Below, in pieces: positions 23,701 through 31,439 of a stretch of DNA of 60,000 bases. The stretch is from contig NC_088301.1 in NCBI RefSeq assembly GCF_032854445.1, positions 498,001 to 558,000 of the forward strand, read 5' to 3'. The stretch comes from Liolophura sinensis. Lineage: Eukaryota; Mollusca; Polyplacophora; Chitonida; Chitonidae. The notes beneath the pieces are model-generated. The model was given only the letters and a program-made list of their open reading frames with translations, was not told the DNA's origin and did not search any database. A program made the position numbers and the translations under genes. Position 1 is the first letter of the stretch; the number at the start of each line of letters is the position of its first letter.

Positions 23701-25094
23701 AAAATTATTCCTTGTTGTGCCAAAATATCGATAGCGCATAATGCTTGTAAACAGACTGGACCAACATGTAACGCGACACCAACTCGGTGAAGAATCGGGG
23801 AACTAGAGGACCAGTGCTAGCTGGTATTAGTTTGTGCCCTCACCCGTCGGGCGGGGCACCGAAGCCAAGTTAGCCAGCTTGTGCTTTATCTTTTAATAAA
23901 GGTTCCTTTTTCATAATAAGTTGTAGTAAACACCATGTCAGAACTGACAACCTCAGGTTCGGCGACCGTGTCATGTACAGTGAAGGCAAGCAGACATATA
24001 TCTGTGAATCGAGACATGCTAATTAGCAATTCTGGAAAAATACCTTACTACAAGTGGAGTTACAGAAAGATGTGACAACCCTGGAATAATTATCGTACAA
24101 GTCGACATATTTCCCCGAAAACCGGTTAGACACAGAACGCATCAAATTGTAATCAGGAATCTTGATCTTAGGGTTTCGTGAAACAAAATTATTCGCCATT
24201 AAATATTTTTAGTTTTATTTTTAGTGTTGGAGTTTGATCAAGGTTATTGATGCAACAATACTCAATGAGGGATCTTTCCCACATGAACTGTTGCAAACCG
24301 CCTGATCAGTAATCTTTATTCCTTTCTATAGTACTCTCCATCCTCTTCAGGATGTTGATTTAACAATTGTGTGGCACGTGATGCACTTCCGAGCCCGAAT
24401 GAAAACCCTAACATTGTTATTAACTGTGAACACATATATGAAGTTTACGAACACAATACAAACTAGTACTGCGCTTTATTGGAGGAGCACTATTAAAGCG
24501 TTCAACTCGACTATATGGCAATAAATATCATTTTTCCTAACATTGAGTTGACGAGTACTCCCTGATCTAGGCTTTTCAAATTGTAATCTCAGGACCACCG
24601 AATCTTCACGTAAACACCGATGTTAAGGCCTACACATTCAAGCCAGCCTTGAACCAATGAGAATAAACATCTATAAAAATCGTTGGTAATTCAGTAACAA
24701 TGATTGCGGCCATGTGAATGCATAACCGAACATGTGTTTGTATGGAAGCCGGGAAACAACGTAAGTCATAACGCTTGCGTTGAAGTGACAAGGAGTGATG
24801 GTTTATGCATTCAGAAATTCAAACTCGTTCCCTTTCTTAGGTAAACTTGTGATGAAGATCTTGTCAAGAGAATTGCCAGGATTAACAGTTATACTTTTAA
24901 TAACTACACTCTTGCTTTTTATCCTGCAAACCGACAGTTAAGTCAGAGGTGATGTTATCCGGCTTCCATACAATGCAGAATAAATGTGTTATATAAGATC
25001 TAATATGATCTTAACTCTCACCTGCGCTTGCTGTGATCTTTACTGTGACTCCACAGAAACAGATCAGAGCGATCAGAGATCCGTGTCCTGCCAT
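1799..25094 (-). CDS. Gene span: EGF-repeat receptor tyrosine kinase (3' part off window)
   Basis: Single-pass receptor tyrosine kinase predicted for the plasma membrane; the ligand is unknown. Minus-strand order is signal-peptide exon (25022-25094), candidate ectodomain exons (23612-23755, 22059-22166, 20678-20959, 20371-20544), seven EGF exons (14527-14658, 13934-14071, 8811-8948, 8323-8472, 7712-7846, 6839-6976, 5909-6070), a transmembrane exon (5049-5239) and two kinase N-lobe exons (4196-4376, 1799-1909). Extracellular exons are phase 1 at both ends, and phases match through the kinase exons. No frameshift or stop was seen in the confident exons. The hinge, catalytic loop and C-lobe are not in the window. 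EGF-plus-kinase receptors are known in molluscs and the EGF spacing recalls MEGF and Tie ectodomains, but orthology cannot be decided here. Confidence 0.88.
2006..2226. repeat. 44-bp minisatellite, 5 copies
   Basis: Five nearly identical 44-bp units containing gccacgcaatatgtccatag. Differences are a few single bases, suggesting recent amplification. Confidence 0.93.
2451..3618. repeat. About 64-bp minisatellite, about 18 copies in two subtypes
   Basis: Units contain gacgcagtcgggacaatttg followed by tatgttcgtgtctacagtct and a (TG)n-like run. The right-hand half (from about 3160) uses a variant in which cgggacaa is replaced by aggatgggtttgacag. The array therefore has two homogenised blocks. 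Confidence 0.93.
3627..3972 (-). mobile_element. Dispersed short element, about 300 bp, with an adjacent palindrome
   Basis: Read on the minus strand, this matches the copy at 35888-36180. Shared landmarks are a GAGTGAGTGCTTGGG start, ttaacaatttttc, the ccaccgc..tttctc block, tactgatacgggtcaacca and a cttcctcttttgaagtctta end. At 3627-3670 next to it, gggatatat and atatatccc form an inverted repeat. There is no protein-coding capacity; a SINE- or MITE-like non-autonomous element is the likeliest explanation. Confidence 0.75.
4196..4376 (-). CDS. Kinase exon: juxtamembrane end and glycine-rich loop
   Basis: 181-bp internal exon. The acceptor is cttcagtctcag and the donor GTAAAA at 4190-4195. 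It begins STVDEAPHVYEP, a juxtamembrane stretch with a candidate phosphotyrosine, then WELDRSRFKITREML. The ATP-binding loop GNGQFGKVRKG follows, and then VQVAVKSLR, where the lysine is the beta-3 ATP-anchoring residue. Entry is phase 0 and exit phase 1, matching the neighbouring exons. Its acceptor and first 35 or so bases are repeated twice more just upstream (see 4377-4513). Confidence 0.93.
4377..4513 (-). repeat. Two extra copies of the kinase-exon acceptor and exon start
   Basis: Units of 69 and 68 bp repeat the pyrimidine tract, the AG and the first exon codons. The exon-side starts are 4513 (reading PTVHEAPDVYE) and 4444 (STVHEAPHVYE), against 4376 (STVDEAPHVYE) for the exon itself. 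Using either upstream AG as the exon start would shift the frame, because the added length is 137 or 68 bases. Each extra copy does contain a 24-nt phase-0 segment followed by GTGTAC, so an in-frame microexon is conceivable. Confidence 0.8.
4514..5048. other. Intron between the transmembrane and kinase exons
   Basis: Single-copy sequence apart from the acceptor copies described at 4377-4513. No other feature was seen. Confidence 0.6.
5049..5239 (-). CDS. Transmembrane exon of the receptor kinase
   Basis: 191-bp exon. The acceptor is ctttaagcag at 5240-5241 and the donor GTAAAT at 5043-5048. It enters in phase 1 and leaves in phase 0. It encodes a short stalk (VVTVRTPVNVVRSDSN), one hydrophobic helix (PSFVIPLLTVAVLVLVAGLV and onward) and a basic cytosolic start (HVRPLRNRKIRDP). 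This gives a type I orientation, with EGF repeats outside and kinase inside. The open frame past the donor is intron. Confidence 0.9.
5240..5908. other. Intron, with a C-rich stretch on the plus strand
   Basis: No coding signal. A short inverted repeat (ccgagc ... gctcgg) lies near 5755-5772, and 5846-5890 is C-rich on the plus strand. Confidence 0.5.
5909..6070 (-). CDS. EGF-like exon 7 plus membrane-proximal linker
   Basis: 162-bp phase 1-1 exon. The acceptor is ctggtgttcag and the donor GTATGG. Read with the G from the previous exon, it starts ECQEDYYGEGCQHRCGNC and continues TTCDRRTGLCPGGC and then EGWVSEYC. This is the eight-cysteine EGF/laminin-like spacing seen throughout this gene. 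It ends in a short linker (SERELDPQQS) that joins the stalk in the next exon. Confidence 0.9.
6071..6838. other. Intron
   Basis: AT-rich repeats of aaatttnattcaa near 6100-6170 and a poly-C run near 6543-6555. No coding signal was seen. Confidence 0.5.
6839..6976 (-). CDS. EGF-like exon 6
   Basis: 138-bp phase 1-1 exon. The acceptor is atttcctgcag and the donor GTACGG. It encodes CDRGTYGVNCSHSCGHC, then TSCEQINGVCLQGC and AAGWYGVFCDK. All eight cysteines and the aromatic-glycine of the EGF fold are present. Confidence 0.92.
6977..7711. other. Intron
   Basis: Single-copy, AT-rich towards 7400-7700. Nothing was recognised. Confidence 0.5.
7712..7846 (-). CDS. EGF-like exon 5
   Basis: 135-bp phase 1-1 exon. 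The acceptor is ctctgtccacag and the donor GTACGT. It encodes CATGFFGTGCATKCGNC, then GSCDHVTGECPHGC and APGWMGAKCKI. The cysteine spacing is the same as in the other EGF exons. Confidence 0.92.
7847..8322. other. Intron
   Basis: No repeats or coding signal were recognised. Confidence 0.5.
8323..8472 (-). CDS. EGF-like exon 4
   Basis: 150-bp phase 1-1 exon. The acceptor is gtactttcag and the donor GTAAGA. It encodes CPEGKYGVDCMLSCKNC, a slightly longer loop DDVISQNDTC with an N-glycosylation sequon (NDT), then DHVTGKCILGC and LPGWRGLKC. Confidence 0.92.
8811..8948 (-). CDS. EGF-like exon 3
   Basis: 138-bp phase 1-1 exon. The acceptor is catccctcag and the donor GTGAGT. It encodes CPKYKYGVNCEEDCGRC, then KPCNQATGGCVGGC and DPGYHGQKCDQ. 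It is separated from EGF exon 2 by a 5-kb intron that contains the 46-bp array. Confidence 0.92.
9361..10967. repeat. 46-bp minisatellite, about 35 copies
   Basis: Highly uniform 46-bp units with core acttgtataacccgataagt and gatggagattcac. Variants (cccgat, ctgat, tgcgat; aagtc, aactc, cagtc) recur in blocks, a sign of higher-order copying. There are no unique spacers, so it is not CRISPR-like. Confidence 0.97.
11042..11089. repeat. AAATT pentanucleotide microsatellite
   Basis: Consecutive aaatt units between the 46-bp array and the SINE. Confidence 0.85.
11237..11465 (+). mobile_element. tRNA-derived SINE, head and body
   Basis: The head (ggcctccgtggctcagttgg with ttagcgcgctagcgcagcg) resembles a tRNA 5' half with an A box. 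A B-box-like gagttcaagtcc follows. The body contains ctggcttcctctccggccgt, acgtgggaaggtctt and a ccaccataatgctggccgcc end. Related copies lie at 22975-23160 (body and tail, plus) and 30065-30240 (head and body, minus). It is a Pol III-derived retroposon, not a functional tRNA gene. Confidence 0.9.
12927..13442 (-). other. Unassigned 171-codon open frame inside the intron
   Basis: The longest open frame outside repeats in this half. It starts MVAVKLSSTDTPYNHND and contains one hydrophobic stretch (LVLFICIHLLTFSIDMIF). There is no recognised family, no clear promoter and no paralogue in the window. A frame of this length is near what chance allows in 60 kb. It could be a nested intronless gene, but I do not assign a function. 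Confidence 0.18.
13934..14071 (-). CDS. EGF-like exon 2
   Basis: 138-bp phase 1-1 exon. The acceptor is tttttatttcag and the donor GTGAGC. It encodes CSKFRYGHNCIHACGHC, then EPCDAARGLCHNGC and VAGWTGPKCDK. All eight cysteines are present. Confidence 0.92.
14527..14658 (-). CDS. EGF-like exon 1 (slightly divergent)
   Basis: 132-bp phase 1-1 exon. The acceptor is gtcttgtttcag and the donor GTACGA. It encodes CPLGFYGSNCTQSCGLYC, then SGCERTTGQCFSC and VLGRTGVNCEK. The GC...G turn before the last cysteines is altered (FSCVLG instead of the usual GCxxG), as is common for the first EGF of a series. Confidence 0.88.
14714..14779. repeat. (AT)n microsatellite
   Basis: About 32 AT dinucleotides immediately 5' (minus sense) of EGF exon 1. 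Confidence 0.97.
15828..15850. repeat. Poly-G run (23 G)
   Basis: Uninterrupted G tract on the plus strand following gtgtgtgtt. It is prone to length error in assembly. Confidence 0.95.
16405..17085. repeat. About 28-bp C-rich, G-poor minisatellite, about 24 copies
   Basis: Units of the type cccgttttacatcgtccccg with interspersed ctccccgc. The plus strand is strongly pyrimidine-rich. The 269-codon plus frame across it is a repeat artefact. Confidence 0.92.
17888..19083. repeat. About 44-bp compound minisatellite with about 128-bp higher-order units
   Basis: Units built on aaaccgggcagactcggcag alternating with agaaccgccgcacctt and gacaagg. From about 18680 to 19083, groups of three units recur as blocks of about 128 bp beginning agagaacctccatagcttga. 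This shows segmental amplification of an already repetitive array. Confidence 0.9.
20371..20544 (-). CDS. Candidate ectodomain exon of the kinase gene
   Basis: 174-bp stretch with AG (ctgtacag) and GT (gtgtgt) borders, open with phase 1 at both ends like the confident extracellular exons. It reads ESLSHMPTDRCDYALVQNAR and ends TSIEAVVTPNLMEG. No domain was recognised. The weak pyrimidine tract and lack of a motif keep confidence moderate. Confidence 0.4.
20632..20732 (-). repeat. 56-bp tandem duplication across an exon end
   Basis: Two copies of a segment starting atttatctcaggat (minus sense) and running through ggtggggttgtaacagaaca. The 3' copy ends in a strong GTGAGT donor (20626-20631), but the frame stops just before it. 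The 5' copy is followed by GTGTGA and keeps phase 1. The duplication length, 56, is not a multiple of three. Confidence 0.8.
20678..20959 (-). CDS. Candidate ectodomain exon, cysteine-containing, possibly FTP/lectin-like
   Basis: 282-bp open segment, phase 1 at both ends if the acceptor is ctcgtctgacatag (good pyrimidine tract) and the donor is GTGTGA at 20672-20677. It reads PILLSRHCQCHVNYWNIWVK, then RHVTNVGSVTPSQVISI and IQFCRAVSSEQNVNVKFC. The C-x-C...YWNIWV...V..V pattern resembles fucolectin/discoidin-type domains found ahead of EGF repeats in mollusc receptors, but this is only a resemblance. A downstream duplication complicates the 3' end. Confidence 0.5.
20960..22058. other. Intron or upstream ectodomain region
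   Basis: One open minus-strand segment starts at 21493 (acceptor gaacctcag, reading EFGGAPNVCRNLTLIQ) but has no convincing donor in phase 1. It is left unannotated. Confidence 0.35.
22059..22166 (-). CDS. Candidate ectodomain exon, possible FTP/lectin-like C-terminal part
   Basis: 108-bp open segment, phase 1 at both ends. The acceptor is catcgtgtctgag and the donor GTATTT. It reads DGQPVKCHLSGQTIRLDE, then YGVVCTMPLRFYNGMS. The C...SGxT......VxCxxPLxxxYN arrangement is like the last third of fucolectin-type domains. Fit to the gene rests on phase, position and cysteine pattern, not on a confirmed match. Confidence 0.42.
22975..23160 (+). mobile_element. SINE, 5'-truncated, with (AAAT)n tail
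   Basis: Begins at the body (ctggcttcctctccagcggt), runs through ccaccatattgctggccgcc, then attattgagtacgacataaa and caccaatcagataaataaat. The tail follows the body in the order expected for retroposition. The head seen at 11237 is absent. Confidence 0.88.
23612..23755 (-). CDS. Candidate ectodomain exon, possible PAN/apple-like
   Basis: 144-bp open segment, phase 1 at both ends. The acceptor is atgttggtccag and the donor GTGGGT. It reads CLQALCAIDILAQQGIILQ, then NSCSAIIFYLRKCQLFYS. The CxxxC...CxAIxFxxxxCQL pattern is typical of PAN/apple-type modules. If spliced directly to the signal exon, the junction codon is GTC (Val). Confidence 0.38.
23756..25021. other. First intron of the kinase gene (candidate)
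   Basis: AT-rich and single-copy. No element or coding segment was recognised. Confidence 0.45.
25022..25094 (-). CDS. Signal-peptide first exon of the receptor kinase
   Basis: ATG at 25094 opens 24 codons, MAGHGSLIALICFCGVTVKI then TASA, followed by the GTGAGA donor and ending in phase 1. A short polar N-terminus, a hydrophobic core and an A-S-A cleavage-type end are classic for a secretory signal. The phase matches all downstream extracellular exons, and no other signal-like exon precedes the EGF exons on this strand. Confidence 0.75.
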
Positions 25095-26477
25095 GATTAC
25101 CGATGATCCAACGTTGTCAGAATGAATTCGCGGCTTACACGGGTAGCACAACGCTAACGTCTCACGCGACCCAATAATAATTTCTCTGCGTAGATGACGA
25201 TGACTTATGCCCGTTTATGTCTCTGGATTTGTAATAATTAACTAGTCATTTTATCTACGTCACGTCGTTAGTATTTGACACTTCGTTATATAACAGATTC
25301 CAGTAATTCAGTCAGTCCTTGTATCTTCTTGTGTATGACTGTTCCCAGTAAAGTTCAAATGCCATATACCAGATGAGCAATTTTCTTTCTTCCACAAACA
25401 CCTGTTTTCTTCCTCGATACTTGATTCTTGAAGATGTCAAAATGACAATAAAACAGCACACACATTTCACAGTAAGACAAAAAGTCACATTGTACATCCA
25501 AAGTACAAGCGAAATCAAAATGTATCTACCTACTCTCTGGGTGACCGAGAAGTTATAAATCAAAAACTTCAAAAATCGTCAAATATGTTTCTTACGCAGG
25601 TCAGTAAGCGTTTACAATTCTTTTCTTATGTCGTATCCAAAGCGTTTTGTTAAATCCCAACAGCTATAACCTGACATAGCAACGCACTGATATGCAAGAG
25701 TTCATGTTATGTCATCAGTGACAGAGTTGCAACCAGTAAAGTTCTCTGGCAGAACACTGACGCAGTAGCGGTCGGAACGTCCTTACCTCGCGGCGACAGC
25801 TCCACGCTTAGTGGGTGTCACAGGCTGTGATAGTCCGCTATGACTCCAGAACACATGGTGATGCAACGCAGCAAGGACCGCCAATCGTGGTATCGGCTGC
25901 CACTAGGCCAACCTACAGGCTGTCAGTACTCTCAACTTGAAGTTTCCCGGAACGGATCAAGTTCTGCAACCGACGAAGCACTTGTACTTATCATTGGGAG
26001 CTCATTAAAAGTCTCCACAAGGCGTGCCTCTTTTTTATGGGACTGGTCTCTGTTACGCGGACTTAGACAATACCTGTCTGTTATGAGGAGTGATAAGTCT
26101 GCGGAAAAACACTAACCAGAATCGCCGGTTGGAAGATTAGTCCCAAGAGGACCACTGTAAAAGCGAGTAGCTGTCTTTACGCCTTGTGTTAGAGCAAACA
26201 TACGCACACACAAAAAGCTTAAAATACACATTTTACCCACGAAATGAAACATGAGAATCCTATCATTTCAGTTCCAAATGCTGTCAGTTTCAAAGCCGCT
26301 CTTCAGATGAGCTACGTAAACACTAGCCTACAGAACCATAGGCTAGGTAGAATATCCCTGTCGATTTCTACACTGATGTTTATTTACTTTTGGGAGAGTC
26401 ACTAACTGTATACATCGGCTGCGCATGGTTATAGTATCTAGGTATGGTCACGAGTCACGCTGATATGCATGCATGTA
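25095..26477. other. Upstream region of the kinase gene, likely promoter-side
   Basis: Contains an inverted CCAAT (cccaataataat near 25169) but no clear TATA box. No exon was recognised. Confidence 0.3.
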
Positions 26478-26690
26478 TCCTGGTGTTTAACGTCGCACTT
26501 AACTATTTTTCAGCCATATGACGATGAGGAATCATTAGGTGTGTGTCATATACTGTGACTTCTTGTGCCAGGGCGAGTCCATGCCGCCAAAGTGCTGCAG
26601 TCACCGAAGTATCACGCCGAAGACACCAGTCATGACACCCCTCTGTCACATCAGCTACTCGCCAAGCGAGGCATCAAAAGTCTTTGGTAT
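26478..26690 (+). mobile_element. Dispersed element, family shared with 51688-51870
   Basis: Shares with 51688-51870 the order: a tttaacgtcg-cacttaac start, ttttcagccatatgacgat, cattaggtgtgtgtcatata, a gagtccatgccgccaaagtg block and gaagtnttanngccga. Its first 60 bases also resemble the element at 35888, so the families share a 5' part. Confidence 0.7.
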
Positions 26691-26699
26691 GCATGTATG

Positions 26700-28390
26700 C
26701 AGTGCAGATGTCAGAATGTGCATGGGTAAGACAGATCTCTGTAGATTTCAGAATGTGAGTGGGTAAGACAGATCTCTGTAGATTTCAGAATGTGAGTGGG
26801 TAAAACAGATCTCTGTAGATTTCAGAATTTGAATCGGTGAAGTAGATCTCCCTAGATCTCAGAATGTGAATGGGTAAGACAGATCTCTGTAGATCTGAGA
26901 ATGTGAATGGGTAAGACAGATCTCTGTAGATTTCAGAATTTGAATCGGTGAGGTAGATCTCCCTAGATCTGAGAATGTGAATGGGTAAGACAGATCTCCC
27001 TAGATCTCAGAATGTGAATGGGTAAGACAGATCTAACCAGATCTCAGAATGTGAATGGGTCAGACAGATCTCCACAGATCTCAGAATGTGAATGGGTCAG
27101 ACAGATCTCCCTAGATCTCAGAATGTGAATGGGTAAGACAGATCTCCCTAGATCTGAGAATGTGAATGGGTAAGACAGATCTCCCCAGATCTCAGAATGT
27201 GAATGGATAAGACAAATGTTCGTAGATCTCAGAATGTGAATGGGTAAGACAGATCTAACCAGATCTTAGAATGTGAATGGGTAAGACAGATCTCCCTAGA
27301 TCTCAGAATGTGAATGGGTCAGATAGATCTCCCTAGATCTCAGAATGTGAATGGGTAAGACAGATCTCCCCAGATCTCAGAATGTGAATGGATAAGACAA
27401 ATGTTCGTAGATCTCAGAATGTGAATGGGTAAGACAGATCTCCCCAGATCTCAGAATGTGAATGGGTAAGACAGATCTAACCAGATCTCAGAATGTGAAT
27501 GGGTAAGACAGATCTCCCCAGATCTCAGAATGTGAATGGATAAGACAAATGTTCGTAGATCTCAGAATGTGAATGAGTAAGACAAATCTCCCCAGATCTC
27601 AGAATGTGAGTGGGTAAGACAGATCTCCCTAGATCTGAGAATGTGAATGGATAAGACAGATCTCCCTAGATCTCAGAATGTGAATGGGTAAGACAGATCT
27701 CCCTAGATCTCAGAATGTGAATGGGTAAGACAGATCTCCCCAAATCTCAGAATGTGAATGGATAAGACAAATGTTCGTAGATCTGAGAATGTGAATGGGT
27801 CAGACAGATCTCCCTAGATCTCAGAATGTGAATGGGTCAGACAGATCTAACCAGATCTCAGAATGTGAATGGGTAAGACAGATCTCCACAGATCTCAGAA
27901 TGTTAATGGGTAAGACAAATGTTCGTAGATCTGAGAATGTGAATGGGTAAGACAGATCTCCCCAGATCTGAGAATGTGAATGGGTACGACAGATCTCCCC
28001 AGATCTCAGAATGTGAATGGGTAAGACAGATCTCCCTAGATCTCAGAATGTGAATGGGTAAGACAGATCTCTGTAGATCTGAGAATGTGAATGGGTAAGA
28101 CAGATCTCCCCAGATCTCAGAATGTGGATGGATAAGACAAATGTTCGTAGATCTCAGAATGTGAATGGGTAAGACAGATCTCCCCACATCTCAGAATGTG
28201 AATGGGTACGACAGATCTCCCTAGATCTCAGAATGTGAATGGGTAAGACAGATCTCCCCAGATCTCAGAATGTGAATGGGTAAGACAGATCTTCGTAGAT
28301 CTCAGAATGTGAATGGGTAAGACAGATCTCCCCAGATCTCAGAATGTGAATGGGTAAGACAGATCTAACCAGATCTCAGAATGTGAATCA
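26700..28390. repeat. 37-bp minisatellite, about 46 copies
   Basis: Units of agatctcagaatgtgaatgg followed by gtaagacagatctcccc. Each carries two AGATCT hexamers. Variants such as taaccagatct and aatgttcgtagatct recur in blocks. Confidence 0.97.
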
Positions 28391-28499
28391 GGCTTCAGTA
28401 TGAAAACAGGTCTGTGTAGATGTCAGAATACGAATCAGTCTTCAATATGAAAACAGATCTCCCTAGATCTCAGAGTGCGAATCAGTGTTCAGTAAGAAG
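28391..28499. repeat. Divergent linker between the 37-bp and 36-bp arrays
   Basis: Three irregular units with gaatcagnnttcagtatgaa in place of the usual gggtaag segment. A similar irregular unit recurs inside the next array near 29025-29050. Confidence 0.8.
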
Positions 28500-29290
28500 A
28501 CAGATCTCCCTAGATCTCAGAATGTGAATAGCAAGGCAGATCCCTCTAGATCTCAGAATGTGAATGGGAAGGCAGATCCCTCTAGATCTCAGAATGTGAA
28601 TGGGAAGGCAGATCCCTCTAGATCTCAGAAGGTGAATGGGAAGGCAGATCTCTCTAGATCTCAGAATGTGAATGGGAAGGCAGATCCCTCTAGATCTCAG
28701 AATGTGAATAGGAAGGCAGATTCCTCTAGATCTCAGAATGTGAATAGGAAGGCAGATCAATCTAGATCTCAGAATGTGAATAGGAAGGCAGATCAATCTA
28801 GATCTCAGAATGTGAATGGGAAGGCAGATCCCTCTAGATCTCAGAATGTGAATGGGAAGGCAGATCCCTCTAGATCTCAGAATGTGAATGGGAAGGCAGA
28901 TCCCTCTAGATCTCAGAATGTGAATAGCAAGGCAGATCCCTCTAGATCTCAGAATGTGAATAGGAAGGCAGATCCTTCTAGATCTCAGAATGTGAATAGC
29001 AAGGCAGATCCCTCTAGATCTCAGGATGCGAATCAGTCTTCAGTAAGAAGGCAGATCCCTCTAGATCTAAGAATGTGAATGGGAAGGCAGATCTCTCTAG
29101 ATCTCAGAATGTGAATGGGAAGGCAGATCCCTCTAGATCTCAGAATGTGAATGGGAAGGCAGACCCCTCTAGATCTCAGAATGTGAATAGCAAGGCAGAT
29201 CCCTCTAGATCTCAGAATGTGAATGGGAAGGCAGATCCCTCTAGATCTCAGAATGTGAATGGCAAGGCAGATCCCTCTAGATCTCAGAAA
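28500..29290. repeat. 36-bp minisatellite, about 22 copies, open in frame
   Basis: Derived from the 37-bp neighbour: aatgggaaggcagatccctc replaces aatgggtaagacagatctcc. The 36-bp period gives a 12-residue repeat (NVNGKADPSRSQ) on the plus strand in frames of 197 and 97 codons, and the minus strand is also open. With both strands open and no splice or start context, I treat it as non-coding. Confidence 0.95.
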
Positions 29291-30064
29291 GATGCAGTCA
29301 CAGTCATCATTCTTAAGTCATCGTTTAGTCGCGTGTATATAAATATATTATCTTTTGTGTCGCTCTAGAATACAAATAAGGCTATGTGGAAATGGAGACC
29401 AAACCGTTATGCAAGCGCATACCGCGTGATATGACATAAATACATAACCTGGAACACTTTCGGAAGTCTTGACAAAAGGAAGCCATTGTCTAGCCTTTCA
29501 TGGTGGGCTAATGAAGGTTGCCTGTTTGAATCCAGCTCGGCGAAGATACACCTGACGTATTTATACGTCGGTTATCTCGGCGCTCTTCCCTGTTTCCCAT
29601 ACTCAGAAATCTGACAGAGATCGAGCAACCAAAATTTTCTTGAATGCAGCATTGAATACCAAATAAATAAATAAACAGATAAATAAATAAAGAGGTGATT
29701 CAATCTGTCGGTAGGCGTTTTCAGGTTGACAAACTTAACTTCTCCAGACATAGTTATTGACGGTCTGCAGGGCGTTTTGCTACAAATGCCCTCACATGTC
29801 ATGTCTCAATAGTCGTCTGTTGTATTATCAATAATCTGTTGTCAAACATATCGGGGGTTGATTGAGCAATTTATCCCTCTGCCTACTATATGGTGACGGG
29901 GAATATCCTGTCAGCTGAGAAATGGGATCAGAATGAAGGTGTGCCTGGCCGTAATAACTTATACCAGAACAGTGATGGACAGATTATGAGCAAACATTCA
30001 CTGGTGAACCCTGGGGTTCACCGAGGCAGCACAAAGTTTTCGCAGAGAGAAAGGTCACTTGACG
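29291..30064. other. Intergenic, possible SINE remnant
   Basis: A B-box-like gtttgaatcc (about 29524) and an A-rich aaataaataaataaac run (about 29659-29695) suggest an old SINE remnant, too weak to delimit. Confidence 0.3.
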
Positions 30065-30240
30065 TCACCCACGACCCCCGATCCACGACCATCCGCAGGT
30101 TGCTGGCAGACCTTCCCACTTACGGCCGGAGAGGAAGCCAGCATGAGCTGGTCTTGAACTCTCAGCGACCGCATTGGTGAGAGGCTTCTGGGTCACTACG
30201 CTGCGCTAGCGCACTAACCGACTGAGCCATGGAGGCCCCG
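30065..30240 (-). mobile_element. SINE, minus orientation, head and body
   Basis: Reverse complement of the 11237 element. The head occupies 30170-30240 (plus-strand sequence cgctagcgcactaaccgact, gagccatggaggcccc). The body has aaccatccgcaggttgctgg-like sequence and ggaagccagcatgagctgg. Confidence 0.88.
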
Positions 30241-31439
30241 CTGACATTGATAAAGTAGTTATACTGAAAAATGGCCCTGGGACAACAATTTACTGTCTTT
30301 AGCTTAGAACAAATTTAGGCTTAAGATCTTTGATCTTTAGTAGGCTACTAATTTTTCATATTTACCATGTCCTTTAAACCTGTACTCTTTTAGTAAACAT
30401 AAATTATTCATTTTTCAAATATAGCATAACAAATAACTCTGAATTTAAGAAGAAGTTTGCGCTAAGCCATCGATCATGATCTTTGTTCGTAATATTTCTG
30501 CTTTGAATAATCTGCAGACAATGGAGCAATAAACGTGGGTTCAGACAGCATTTGAGCGTATACTATCCCTGTGACAGGAAAACGGGTCAGTGGCTGATTT
30601 TACAGCCACGAATCACGTGACCGTTCAACTGTTTTCCTGGAAGCACAAGAGAACCTTGTTACGATGTTTACAAACATCGATGTACCTTTGACAAATTTCA
30701 CCATTGGGTTAAAGTTTTAACCTATAAAAGCATTCAACTAATCGCACAGCCTAACCAAGTCGACTCCAGACGATTTCACTGATTTATAAATAGACAATTT
30801 TACCAAATGACTCCGCAGTGAGACGAACTTGTTGAAATCCGTGAGACGCGACGCAACTTGTAATATAAGCCAGACTCCTCAACTGTAAATACTCTGTGTG
30901 GTCTGAAAGCGGGATGTAATGAGAAAACAGGTTGTCTTCTGTGTCAGGTCCGGTCTGTTATCGGCATGGGAGAGAAACGTACATAAAGATAACTCTGCTA
31001 GTAGTAGTGGAGTTTTGAGCTACCGTTCTAACAACACGAGATTTGCTGGAGTGATGGGACGCTTCAGCTCTGGTCATCGAAACTTCATTCCTCCACGATG
31101 AGAAGCTGACCGAATAAAGAGAAATTAGAGCCACAGCCACAAGGACAAACCGCCTTCGTCCACCAGCCATAAACTACAAAGCGATTTCGAGCTTTAGCCT
31201 AAAACTTGATTCCAAATTGTAATCTCTAAATCAATGAATATATTCAACAAATGAATAAACTTTTGTCCACTGATTCTATGCTTTGTCCCTAACTTTAAAT
31301 ATCTAGCTTCAAATAGTTGGCTTTGTAAAGAAAATTGTTAAGTTTTGGGCTTTATCCTAAATTGGCTTTGTGTATCAGGCCATCGCTTTGGCATAAGACT
31401 GAACAGGATTTGGAATACCAAAGTAGTTCATGCTATAGA
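30241..31439. other. Intergenic single-copy region
   Basis: AT-rich. It contains the possible signal-anchor exon at 30980-31170; nothing else was recognised. Confidence 0.4.
30980..31170 (-). CDS. Possible signal-anchor first exon of an unknown gene
   Basis: From the ATG at 31170 the frame reads MAGGRRRFVLVAVALISLYS then VSFSSWRNEV, followed by a Ser/Thr/Asn-rich stalk with one sequon (QNSTTTS). A basic start, one hydrophobic helix and a polar stalk are typical of Golgi type II enzymes or secreted proteins. The donor is uncertain (GTAGCT or GTTTCT) and no partner exon was found between 25 and 31 kb. The overlapping plus frame is probably a shadow. It could be chance. Confidence 0.25.
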
